Below are positions 24,167-34,293 of a DNA stretch of 64,000 nt, in pieces; the first letter of the stretch is position 1, and each line of letters opens with the position of its first letter. Source of the stretch: Hygrocybe punicea. Taxonomy: Eukaryota; Basidiomycota; Agaricomycetes; Agaricales; Hygrophoraceae. Made by a program: the position numbers and the translations under genes. The notes beneath the pieces are model-generated. The model was not told where the DNA came from and did no database searches. It saw only the letters and a list, made by a program, of their open reading frames with translations. The DNA lies in the NCBI GenBank assembly GCA_963556145.1, contig OY744466.1:5751820-5815819 (forward strand), given 5' to 3'.

Positions 24167-24632
24167 GAGTGGGCGACGGTTGGGCAATGGCTGGGTGATG
24201 GGTGGGCGATGGGCGGGCGATGGGCGGGCAACGAGCGTGCAATAACTTTAGTTCTGACAGAAAATTTTGAATTTTGATAACTGCCGAAATCATATATTTT
24301 GATATCCATTAAATTTATTATTTTGACCCTACCAAAGCCCTACCAAAAGTTCTAATTCCAGCCTACCTTTAAGTGATGCCTAAATTTGGACTAGCAAATG
24401 TTATTAAACTCGAAACTAAAATACACCTTCCCTTCACAATTTAGCACTGATAATTATTTTGATTGCAGGACTAATCTAAAGATGAATTTTTATTATTAAT
24501 TTAGACAATCCTTTATCAGTGACTTAAATTCAATATTTAGACTTGGCCTAAATGAAAATCTAAAGATTATATTTTGCCGCTAACTTTAGAAATAACTTTA
24601 GATCCTGACTAAATGTTGAAACTCCTGATGTG
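24167..24632 (-). repeat. Right terminal inverted repeat of the giant CACTA-like element
   Basis: 466 bp, reverse complement of 6919-7373 plus one extra 11-bp GATGGGTGGGC-type unit. It ends CTCCTGATGTG and is followed by the TCA duplication. Confidence 0.92.
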
Positions 24633-24635
24633 TCA

Positions 24636-24930
24636 GGGTGAATAATGTCTGATTTTTTTTTTTTGCGGATTCCCCAATAGCCTTAACATTCAGTGTTCAT
24701 AGTTATTCTCGTCGTCTCTTAAGCCTTTCGCGCCATCCACACGCCCCGGAAGCCCTGGATCGTCTCGGCCCCCGTTGCCAGCTTCAATCGGTATAGCGCC
24801 ACCAAATCCACGCTTCTTAGAGTGTACCGAGGATGAGGATGACATCAAGGTCTCGGAAGTGGGTGAGCTGCTGCAAGAGTATGAATGAGTTGTTGAGGCT
24901 CTACGTGCCTCTGGTGGATTTGAGGACTGA
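24636..24930 (+). pseudogene. 3' end of the VPS9-domain gene, displaced by the transposon
   Basis: After the TCA duplication comes GGGTGAATAATG, a plausible intron donor, then a T-rich tract. From ~24710 there is an open frame: LFSSSLKPFAPSTRPGSPG, then PRFLECTEDEDDIKVSEVG and ELLQEYE. A TGA at 24886-24888 follows, after which VVEALRASGGFED runs to a stop at 24928-24930. The acidic KVSEVGELLQEY ending and its place right after the element fit the missing C-terminus of the gene at 5275-6918. The internal TGA probably replaced an arginine codon (CGA). The match to the VPS9 tail is from memory of the family, so the link is an inference. Confidence 0.55.
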
Positions 24931-25029
24931 AAGTTCTATGGGTCTCAAAAGTGTCTCTATATTGAGTCATAGCGCCGTATACTAGAATACGCATCTAACA
25001 ATATAGTATTTCTGTTTGAGGAACTGTGC

Positions 25030-25411
25030 AACTTATCCTTGTTCGTCTCACGGGCGGCAATAAGTTTTACACAGAACTCCTTCTCCACCCAACGGCTTGC
25101 AAGCAGCCACAAAGGGCGTCATCGGATATCTTGACCTGGGAAAGTGAGTTGTATGACCATGAGATTTGTTGAATGACGCTATGGGACTCACGTAAGGCAT
25201 CAGACATGTATACCAGAGAGAAAAGTCACACACTGCCCATTCGGGAGGTGCAGATAGAATGCCCAAGGCGCCGACGCCACGTATTGATACCAAGTACCTC
25301 CGGCATGGCCTTAACCCCGGATTCACCGAACCCAGACTGACGCCAAGCATGTTCGACCTCACGGAGGATCGCTACTCTGAACCAGAAGCCACACCGCTTC
25401 TGTCAGCCTGA
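25030..25411 (+). pseudogene. Possible 3' exons of an unidentified host gene
   Basis: A short open block (NGLQAATKGVIGYLDLGK, ~25085-25142) can be spliced at a GTGAGT donor to a second block. The second block begins HVYQREKSHT and ends DLTEDRYSEPEATPLLSA before TGA at 25409-25411. I do not recognise the protein. No complete gene can be built upstream, so it may be a remnant. 25412-25690 holds nothing convincing. Confidence 0.25.
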
Positions 25412-25689
25412 GACGCCTATGTTGATCGCTCGCCCCACGACCAAAAAAAGCACAAGTTCACACCGGCATTGTCTGAGTCAACCCTCCCCCAACAAAATAC
25501 ATCCTCGTTTCTCAAACATTGAATGTATTGCAGATATGCGTGTCAAAAGGTGAGATAAATCGCAATTCTTTTCAGAAAAACGTTGGGTAAATCATCAATG
25601 AATCAGGGATGCGCAATCGTACGAGGTGTGAATAGTTGGGAATGAGAGGGGGAGGTGAGATCTACCACTAGAGTTTGGCTGTTTCAAAC

Positions 25690-25905
25690 AACCTAGGACT
25701 TGGGACTTGAAGTAGAAATCTGTATGCCATTAAACACTAAGCCGATGAATGTGAGCGCCATGCTCAGCGCCCCAACAATGACACCAGCTCTCATCTTCAG
25801 ATTCTTCCGGGTTGACCGCCCCAGTCGGGATATCATCGACAGGCGGACATCCATCGGGATACCAGTGAGGGTTGCACAAGCGTGTCAGGCCGAGCAATCA
25901 TGCAA
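25690..25905 (-). other. Short membrane-segment ORF remnant, unidentified
   Basis: Minus-strand translation gives STRKNLKMRAGVIVGALS followed by MALTFIGLVFNGIQI, a likely transmembrane stretch, before a stop. It may be the end of a neighbouring gene or part of the ATPase 3' region. Not identified. Confidence 0.2.
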
Positions 25906-27137
25906 ATAAGCAGGGGTGGGGCTGGAGATGTTGGTGCATCCCCAGATGCTAAGAGACGATGACGTAGTATGGCGTTCTCGAACTCTGTCGATGGCAGTAC
26001 TCCATCGGGGCCGCACCAGCGGCAAAACTTCAGGCATCGGGTATAATCGCATGGATATGAACAGGATTTCGAAGGGAGGGGAGCAGGCGAACAAGAGCAC
26101 CAATGGGGAGTGATGCTGTGCCCAAGAGAATGGAAATTCCCCATTCCTGTCCACCGAGTGGGACGACCTGGAACCCGGGACCATCAAAGAACACAATTAA
26201 AATCTGGACAGCGATTTCTAACAAAAATGTGATTCAACCTCAAGGTGTCGAAGCAAGAAAGAGAGAGAAAGAGAGAGAGATATAGAGAGAGATCACACAC
26301 ACCAATTGATATGATGGCGAGAAAATAGTAGTTGCGCATGATGCCTTCAAAAATGTTCAACATCTTGTCCAGTCGTCGACAATTGATAGAGTTGGAAATT
26401 AGAGCGAACACGAGTGAGTTGAAAACCAGAGTTTGAACTATGAGTTGATGGCGTTCTTGCGTTGTTTGACCGGTAGGGAAGTGCCGGTAACTAAAGTGGA
26501 GCGTGAGGATGAAGACAACCTGATAGATGGACTGGGAAAAAATCTGCTTATACATATCTACACTGAATAATGTTGCCTTTTTATTGGGTTTGAGGTACAG
26601 AAGTGTCTCAGGAGCAGGATCTGCGGTGAAAGCCAGTGCTGCGAAAACATCCATGATGATGTTGATCCAAAGCAGTTGAACGGGGGACAATGGGGGTGAT
26701 GCTCCAGAGGAGGTGAAAACTGCGACAAGAGTGATGATGATAGCAGTGACTTGCGTTGAGATATGAAACTGTAGAAACCTGCACACACAACCATTTAGGC
26801 AACGGCCCCACATTATACCCTTGACGATAGAAGCAAAGTTGTCGTCCACGAGGGCAATATCAGAAGCCGCCTTGGCAACCTCGATTCCAGAACTGCCCAT
26901 CGAGAAGCCAACGTCGGCAGTTTTGGGCGCAGGCACGTCACTGGCACCATCTCCCGTAACCCCAACGACTTTGCCCAGCTCCTGCAATTTCTCCACAAGG
27001 ATCATCCTGTCCTCAAGGGTCGACTGTACCAAGAACTGCAGATTCGGCACAACTTCCAACATCTGCCGCTCATCAAGACTTCGGAACACAGGGCTTTCCA
27101 TGACAATACCACCGGCAGAGTCGATACTGGACTGTAC

Positions 27138-27221
27138 CACCTTAGGCAGGACTTCGGGGAGGTTCCCACGGCCTTCAAGGGGGGGTTCTTATGTGAGGGA
27201 GATGTGGCCTTAGAGGCCTGG
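27138..27221 (+). repeat. Left terminal inverted repeat of the 4.3 kb element
   Basis: 84 bp, matching the reverse complement of 31394-31478 with two differences. The GACTGTAC duplication precedes it. Confidence 0.9.
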
Positions 27222-29704
27222 CTCTCGAGAGCTTCTGCAATACATTTCCCGATCAGTACTAATTTGTGCCTGCCGGGTCACCTTTGCACCTCCTGGTTGC
27301 CCCCCCGGAGGCTCGGGCAATGTTCCTCGTATGTATGTATGCACCAATTGAATGCAATATTAATATTACATCCTTGTCAAAAAATACGATCTGAACCTTA
27401 CCCCCACCACCACCAGGCATTACTATCCAAGGCAACAAAACAATCCAGATGCGCTCCAGTCGGGCGTGAGAGAGCGGGAAGAGAGGGAGGGAATGGGGAG
27501 CAGGAAGAGAGAGTGGAGAGAGGGAGGGAGGGGATAGAGAGGGACCAGGGACCGGAGAGGGAGAGAAAAGGGAGTGGGCCAGAGTGGCCAACTCCATACC
27601 TGAACCCTCGGAAACCATACCTGGAGTGGGTCTTGGGCAACCCGACCGTTCGGGCACAGTTTCATGGCCCAACCGCAGGTGGGGGCACACCCACCGATTA
27701 GGCGTTCCATTACCTCGCGAGGGTGGCCGGCCATGTCAATTGACAAGGGCCTGGCCCTCGCGAGGTATGTTTTGCCTTCCTCACCTCGCGAGGGTGGCCG
27801 CCAATGTCAATTGACGTGGGCCCGGCCCTCGCGAGGTACTCGGGGGTGGTGCCAGCGCTGGCGCTGGTGCTGGTGCTGGTACTGGTGCTGGCCCCTCTTC
27901 GTTACCCTCATTGCCATCACCTCAAAGGCACAAGACGCACATCATTCGATGTGCGCTTGTGTTCACGAGGTACCGAGGAGGAGGAGGGAGTAAGTGGATG
28001 GCAAAAGTAGATAGAAAAAAACATACCTGGGCTGGAGTGTGGGCGCACCACACCTCCGACCCAGTTTTCCATGCTCCCCGTCGTCGTTATCGGTGTGGTC
28101 ATTGTCGTGGCAGTTGTTGATCGGAGAGCGGAGAGGGAGACAGAGTGGAGGGAGCGGGGAGGAGACAGTGTGGGGTGAGGAGAGAGAGGGGGCAGAGGGT
28201 TGAAGAAATGGTGGGGAGGAATTGAGAGCGGGGAGAGGGATGGAGAGAGAATGTGACAGTGGGGAGTGGAAATGCAGAGGAGAGGGGATGGAGAGAGGGA
28301 GAGTGCTGGTGGGGGAGGTGTAGTAGAGGTTTCGGGTGAAGTGTGGGGAGGTGAATGGGAGGGAGAGAGAGGGCGGGAGGAGGGAAAGTGTGTGGGACCA
28401 AGGCGAGAGTGTGTTCTTGTCGTCGTCCTTTCCCTCCTTGTCGTCTCTGTCACCATCGGTGTCATCCTCTTTTTTCTCGTTGTCTTGATTGCCTCGTCAT
28501 CCTTGCTTCCACTGGTTGTGTTCTCAGAAAAAAGCGAGTGGGGGTGTGGTCGGATGAGGGTGCAAACAAGGAAGTGAGAGGTAGAACACGAGAGTGGAGA
28601 AACTCACCGAGCAAATATTTGTCGTACTAGTACCTGTAATAGGCTAACTTGAAGTTCAGTCACGAGTTTGGTTAGAGACCATCGGATGCACTAACCTACC
28701 AATGTCACGGAACCTCCAAGTAATATCCACGAAGATTGAGTGCAAGTGTGAGTGGCAGTGAGTGCTGAATGTCTTGGTATTTTTCTCTTGATTTTTGATG
28801 CAGTGGTTGTTGTATATGTGAATTTTTACATTCAGTGCACCATTAAACGAACTCTCATTGGTTGATCATCACCGCCGATCTCTGACACCTCTCCCGGACC
28901 TCTCCCAGACCTCTCCCAGACCTCTCCCCACCTCTAGCTGCTATACATTGCAGTCAGTCAGGTGATCAATGTCGATCAACGATCAACAAACTGCGTCGCG
29001 TTCTCTTCTTGTCACACCTCTCTCTTTCACCTTCTTGTAAGTCCCTTTCGCCTTTCAATCCTTCTGCCAAAACTAATGCCTGAAAAGAGGTTTTCAGAGG
29101 CAAGAGGATGGCCATGATGAGGACACCATGGAAGAAGAGGACAACAATGAGGACGACGACGACGACAAAGAGGAGGAGGATGAGCAAGGAGGAACACAAC
29201 GGCCAGTTCTCCCCGTTCTCTCTATTTCTCCTCCCCGTCTCCTCCACACACACACTCCCCATTCCTTCTATATCTCCCTGCTCCTCCACTCCCGCTCTCT
29301 CTTCCCTCCCCACCCTCTCTCTCCATCCTCCCCCCACACACCGTCTTCTCTCCACGCTCTCTTTATCCTCCGCGCTCTCTCTTCCCTCCCTTCTCTATCT
29401 CCCTGCTCTCCCTCTCTCACTCTCCCCGATGCCTCCCTCTCTACTCCTTCCCACTCCCTCCCTCTCCACTTCCTGATACCTCCCTCTCTGCTCTCTGTCC
29501 CCCAGTCCCTCTCTGTCCCCTCCCTGTCCCCTCTCTGTCCCCTCTCTGTTCCCCTCTCTCCCCTCTCTGTCTTTCTCTCTGCTCCCTCTTCCCCCTCCCC
29601 ATTCCCTCTCTCCTTCCTGCTCTCTCCTCTCCTCTCTCTCCCCTCCCCGTTCCCTCTCTCCTCCCTGCTCTCTCTCCCCTCTCCGTTCCCTAGACTGTCC
29701 GTGG
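27222..29704. other. Low-complexity interior of the 4.3 kb element
   Basis: No gene recognised. 27470-27570 and 28120-28400 are purine-rich (GAGAGGGAGG-like); 29200-29690 is pyrimidine-rich (CTCTCTCCC-like), so the two can pair as a loose long inverted repeat. 28870-28935 has tandem CCTCTCCCAGA units. Open frames on both strands here are compositional. Confidence 0.5.
27712..27837. repeat. Two nested-palindrome units
   Basis: Each unit (27712-27766, 27783-27837) has an outer inverted pair ACCTCGCGAGGG / CCCTCGCGAGGT and an inner GTCAATTGAC palindrome (27735-27744; 27805-27814). Related units occur at five other places up to 37866. Confidence 0.85.
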
Positions 29705-30913
29705 TAGTGTTGCCGTAGTTCGGTTCCGAACCTAGCCGAACCCGGTTCAAACCCCGAACCGAACCCTAAGTTCGGTCTAAGTTCAGCCAAGTGCTGAACC
29801 GGACCGCGGGTTCAGTTCCGGGTTTCGAGGCCTGCCGGATTTCCTGAACGGCTCCAAACCGCGTTCAAACCGCGAACGCGGATATTTTTAAGGTATTGAT
29901 TTCATTTGTTTTTCGTATTTCTTTACTTACTATTTCGTGTTAAACGGCATCATGTGACCGACCGTGACCTTTCACGCAACACAGCAACTTCAACGCGGGT
30001 TGAACACAACACAATTTGTGTTGTGTTCAAAGGTAAGTTTCCATTTTTTTCTTAACTTTACTAATGTTATTTGCGGCAGGCAACTCGACTGCGACCACAT
30101 CGCAACCACATTGGCACAAGATGAATGCCAACGCCAACGCAATGCCAACGGGCGCGGGGCAGCCGCAACACCACCACCACCACCACCACCACCAGCGGCG
30201 GCAACGGCAATGGCAAAGGCAACGGCAACCAGGCAACGACAACGGCAACAGCCAGCAGCAGCAGCAACAGCGGAAGCAGCAGCGCCGGCAGCAACGGCAG
30301 CAGCAGCAGCAGCAGCGGCAGCGGCAACAGCCAAAGCCATCCAACATCACCACCAGCGGCGGCAACAACAACGGCAACCACAACTATGACGGCCAGCAGC
30401 AGCAGCAATGCCGGCAGCAGCAGCAACAGCAACAGCAGCAACAGCGGCAGCAGCAACAGCGGCAGCAGCAACGGCCATGACAGCAGCAGCAGCAGTGGCA
30501 GCAGCAACGGCGACGGCAGCAGCAGCAGCGCCGGCAGCGGCAGCAACGGCAGCAACGGCAGCAGTGACAGTGGCGGCAGCAACGGCAGCAGTGACAGTGG
30601 CGGCAGCTACGGCAGCAGTGACAGCGGCGGCAGCAGCAGCGCCGGACGGCTCCCCCGCAGCCCAACTACCTCACGAAGTGTAGCGCCGTATCGATTGATA
30701 CGTGCCTGCCATTCACGAGGAGAACGGAGCTCATGGGGTGAGCCCACCTCGGTCCGAGGTTCAGACCGCGTCTGAACCCAGACCGAACACGGAGAAACGG
30801 TTCAATGCCGTCCGGGTCCAGGTTTGGCCATGCGCCAAACCGGACCCGAAGTTCAGTTCGCGGTTCCGCCAAAAAGGGTCGGAACCAGACCGAACTGAAC
30901 TTCGGCAACACTA
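29705..30913. mobile_element. 1.2 kb non-autonomous hAT-like element, copy 1 (nested in the 4.3 kb element)
   Basis: 1209 bp with ends TAGTGTTGCCG(T/A)AGTTC in inverted orientation, flanked by the 8-bp duplication GTCCGTGG (29697-29704; 30914-30921). Near both ends GAACCG/CGGTTC hexamers are repeated. The body has a splice-like cassette (GTAAGT at ~30032, branch-like CTAATG, GCAG at ~30080) and long CAN/CAG trinucleotide runs. It is a sister of 33110-34293; the last ~270 bp are near-identical. No transposase. Confidence 0.88.
30125..30660 (+). repeat. Trinucleotide (CAA/CAG/CAC/GGC) low-complexity tract
   Basis: Open in most frames on both strands, encoding runs of Q, S/G or A/T on one strand and L, A or C on the other. 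Best read as expanded trinucleotide repeat rather than coding. Confidence 0.8.
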
Positions 30914-30972
30914 GTCCGTGGTATGTTCGACGCAACGGGTGTCGCGAGGTGCGAGGGCTGGAGGGCATCCGG

Positions 30973-31083
30973 CACCTCGCGAATGCCGCCTTCACGTCAA
31001 TTGACGTGATGGAGGGTGTCTCGAGGTGTGAGAGAAGAGGGGGCACCCTGCAAACGCCACACCCACGTCAATCGACGTGGGGG
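30973..31083. repeat. Two nested-palindrome units
   Basis: Unit 30973-31028 has CACCTCGCGAA ... TCGAGGTG around CACGTCAATTGACGTG. A second, weaker one at 31056-31083 has ACGTCAATCGACGT. Confidence 0.8.
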
Positions 31084-31393
31084 TATCGCTAGGCTCCGAG
31101 TCCCCGTTCCCTCTCTTCCCTCCTTGCTCTCTCTCTCTCTGCCATGTTCTCCCTCTCCCCTCCCCGCGTTCCCTTTATCATATCTGCATAGTCAATAGAG
31201 AGCTTGGAAAATGATATGGCAAAATGAAAATACTCAAAAGTGACATCTAGAGAGGTTCGAAATAGAGATTTATATAATTGCAAAACATGGAAATGCTCAG
31301 AAAACATATCTAAAATACATGGCGGTGACATCAACAGAGGTTCATATACTCTAACAAGAGGTTGGCCAATTTTCGGGGGGAGCCTCCCAAGAC

Positions 31394-31478
31394 CCAGGCC
31401 TCGAAGGCCACATCTCCCTCACATAAGAACCCCCCCTTGAAGGCCGTGGGAACCTCCCTGAAGTCCTGCCTAAGGTGG
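31394..31478 (-). repeat. Right terminal inverted repeat of the 4.3 kb element
   Basis: Mirror of 27138-27221, ending CCTGCCTAAGGTG and followed by the GACTGTAC duplication. Confidence 0.9.
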
Positions 31479-33109
31479 ACTGTACTGCGATAGAGCAAGC
31501 AGTGAGGATACTGTCATAGGTGCACATCCTGACGCTAACCCCGGCCTGGCGAAATTTCTCCACCATGTCCCGAATGCCCTGTCTGAGCGGGTCTTCGATG
31601 GCCGCGATGCCAATGAGTACCAGATCCCTGCAAAGATCTTCATACGGTACCTGCAAAACAATGCACGTCAGTCTGCATGGTCCCCCGTCCTTGTATACGA
31701 CGGTAAAATTTACTTCACACTCGATACCAACATGAGGGTAGGGAGGTGGCCACGACTTAAAATCTCGATAACATAAAGCAACCATGCGAAGTGCCCGATG
31801 CATATAACATGACCGTGCGTTGAATATTATCCATCGCCATCCCATCAATCTGGGCCGTCTCAATCTCCTGATCATTCACGCCAGCCGTGCAACTCTGGGC
31901 TTGAGCGTCTGTGTTGATGACGACGTGGCGGGCACAATTCCTGGTCAATATCTCGCTGGGGCCCTTCAGGTAAAGCCTGTATCTGCCGCCGGGGAGCTTG
32001 ACCACGGCACCCATAGCCTTCCGTTCACTGGAGAACGGGATGGACTGCACCGCCTCCCGAAGCTTCTTGCTATGATCCGGGCAACTGAGACCCCTCGCAA
32101 ACTGGACGAGGGCTGTCTCTATCCTGCTGCTGACGACCACCTCGCCATTCTCTGAGCTGATATTGATGGGACAGACACAAATCGCATCACTGAATAAGAC
32201 TCGCAATTGCGGCGACAAGACGGCATTGAGCTGAGCCTGATCATCAAAGAAAAAATAATCTCGGTAACCATGGTGCTCATCTGCGTCGCTCCGTGCGTTG
32301 TTGTCGGCGAGATTACGAACAAACTTGGCATAGACCCCTACAGAGCCCGCCACAATAGTCATGCCGCCCGACCTGACAGTCTTGTCTGTGCAGACGAGAA
32401 CCGAGACATTGGCCATCGTCTCGCAAGAACCGAGTTAACGGACGAGTAACTTGTCTCACGTCATCCGCTTCGTGATGAACGCCAGAGCGGGCGAGACGAT
32501 GCGCGGAAAACCTAAGAATACAGTGCGGATGATGGATCATAAGAGTACCGTCCCCCCCTTGTCAGGAAATTTAATTCCACGGACCGTTGGGCACAGCCAA
32601 GACAATCAAGGTTAACGAAATGATGACAATGTCGGCCAGTTCCATCCCGATCTCGATTGGCGTTCTGATAGAATACATGAGTATTTATGGAGAAATGGTA
32701 ATAGATATTAGCCAGAGGCTCACTGTTTCTGTGCATCCTTGCAAAGCTTGACAAAGAACAGGATCGTGAGCACTGTGAAGAGAAGAACGCCTGCTATTTG
32801 GCCAATTTTGGCATATATTTCAGCAAGGTTAGTGAGCTTTCGCTACAAAGGAGTGTGCTTCGTGTCGGCGTGAAGCGCTATCAACAAAGCCACTTGTAAG
32901 CACAAAGGGCAACCAAATGAGGCAGAGACACTAACCCATCATGATCCTGCCATTGCAGCTCGTTTGACCAACGGCGACCACGATGTAGGTGCCGAAGCCA
33001 TCCAAGACCTTACTTCCGCTAACAATGAAGCAGTCTGTACATCCAGCTTCCAGGGCACTCGCACCACTGGCAGCGCGTCCTCGCTTTGCCAAGCACTCAG
33101 TATAGGTTG

Positions 33110-34293
33110 TAGTGTTGCCGTAGTTCGGTTCCGAACCTAGCCGAACCCGGTTCAAACCCCGAACCGAACCCGGGGTTCAGTCTAAGTTCAGCCAAATGCT
33201 GAACCGGACCGCGGGTTCGGTTCAGGGTTTCGAGGCTGACCGGATTTCCTGAACGGCTCCAAACCGCATCCAAACCGCGAACGCGGATATTTTTAAGGTA
33301 TTTATTTCATTTGTTTTTCAGATTTCTTTACTTACTTTTTCGCGTTAAACGATATCATGTGACCATTACAGGTTTCTTCACGCAACAACGCAAGGCCAAT
33401 GAACGCGACACAATGTCGCGTTCGTGAATACAGGTAAGTCTCGTAAATACTCTTAACTTTACTAATATTATCTGCCACAGGCAACTTGACCGCGACCACA
33501 TCGCGAGCACACCACCACGGCACAACATGGATCCCAACACCAACGCCAATGGACGCGGGACAGCCGTTACACCACCACCACCACCACCACCACCACCACC
33601 ACCACCAGCAACGGCAACACCAACGACAACGTCAACAACGACGATGGCAACAACGACGACGGCAACGGCCAGCAGCAGCAGCAGCAGCAGCAACGGCGGC
33701 AACAGCAGCAGCAGCAGGTGCTGCATCAAGCCATCCAACACCAAGGAACCTCGCGAACACGAGCTGACGCGTCAACTGACGCGTGGACGTCGTTCGCAAG
33801 GTGTTCGCGAGGTATTCGGCACCAAGAAGGATAACGGGAGTGTGGGTGTACGCTCCCATCTCCACGGCGGCTCATCCAATGCCGGCAGCATCAGCAGCAA
33901 CAACAGCAACGGCGCAGCAGCAGCAGCAGCAGCAGTTGCAGCAGCAACGGCAGCAGCGCCAGTAGCGGCAGCAACAGCGACAGTGGCAACGGCAACGGCA
34001 GCAGCAGCAGCAGCAGCAGCGCCGGACGGCTCCCCTGCAGCCCAACTACCTCGCGAAGTGTAGCGCCGTATCGATTGATACGTGCCTGCCATGTGCGAGG
34101 AGAACAGAGCTCATGGGGTGAGCCCACCTCGGTCCGGGGTTCAGACCGCGTCTGAACCCAGACCGAACGCGGAGAAACGGTTCAATGCCGTCCGGGTCCA
34201 GGTTTGGCCATGTGCCAAACCGGACCCGAAGTTCAGTTCGCGGTTCCGCCAAAAAGGGTCGGAACCGGACCGAACTGAACTTCGGCAACACTA
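33110..34293. mobile_element. 1.2 kb non-autonomous hAT-like element, copy 2
   Basis: 1184 bp, same ends and layout as 29705-30913, flanked by ATAGGTTG (33102-33109; 34294-34301). It sits in the calcium ATPase between the KKAT and YTECL codons, so it interrupts an exon. It contains the same splice-like cassette (~33433-33480), a CAN-repeat tract (33540-34020), and one nested-palindrome unit. Confidence 0.9.
33747..33812. repeat. Nested-palindrome unit
   Basis: AACCTCGCGAA ... TTCGCGAGGT with an inner GACGCGTCAACTGACGCGT core. Confidence 0.75.

Larger units (their letters stand above)
6919..24632. mobile_element. Giant CACTA/EnSpm-like (Tnp2 class) DNA transposon, 17,714 bp, with cargo genes
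   Basis: Both ends read CACATCAGGAGTTTCAAC inward, and the trinucleotide TCA flanks each side (6916-6918 and 24633-24635), the 3-bp duplication expected of CACTA elements. The terminal inverted repeats are about 455 bp and look identical except for one extra ~11-bp CATCGCCCACC-type unit on the right. Inside are a Tnp2 transposase (18996-22712), a WD40-membrane gene (16262-17909), three genes of unknown function (8249-10885, 11993-14340, 14989-15830), short subterminal repeats inverted between the two halves, and a nested 1040-bp inverted pair. CACTA ends are normally tens of bases, so repeats this long and a 17.7 kb body with several genes are unusual. The near-identity of the ends implies a recent insertion. 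It landed in the VPS9 gene. Confidence 0.85.
27138..31478. mobile_element. 4.3 kb non-autonomous hAT-like element
   Basis: Ends CACCTTAGGCAGGACTTC, repeated inverted at both ends over ~84 bp with two mismatches, and flanked by the 8-bp direct duplication GACTGTAC (27130-27137 and 31479-31486). An 8-bp duplication fits the hAT superfamily. No transposase was found inside; the body is mostly purine- or pyrimidine-rich low-complexity DNA, nested palindromic units, and the 1.2 kb element at 29705-30913. It interrupts an exon of the calcium ATPase (SIAVQS / SIDSAGG). Confidence 0.85.

Noticed and set aside
24650..24664. T-rich run beyond the right end of the giant element as a retroposon poly-A tail
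   Set aside because: The element ends cleanly at GATGTG plus TCA; the T run lies in the presumed VPS9 intron and no reverse-transcribed element adjoins it.
27259..29790. Arg/Glu- or Pro/Ser/Leu-rich ORFs of 70-196 residues on both strands
   Set aside because: Products of polypurine/polypyrimidine DNA; mirrored frames on opposite strands argue against coding.
30125..30775. Long ORFs encoding poly-Q, poly-S/G, poly-A or poly-L on both strands
   Set aside because: They arise from CAN/GGC trinucleotide runs, are open in nearly all frames, and lie inside a non-autonomous transposon.
30002..33423. Apparent compensatory changes in a hairpin between the two 1.2 kb elements
   Set aside because: All differences are CpG to TpG/CpA, which keeps a palindrome without selection for RNA structure.
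33486..34063. Poly-H/Q and poly-T/S ORFs
   Set aside because: Same trinucleotide tract in the sister element; no conserved protein features.
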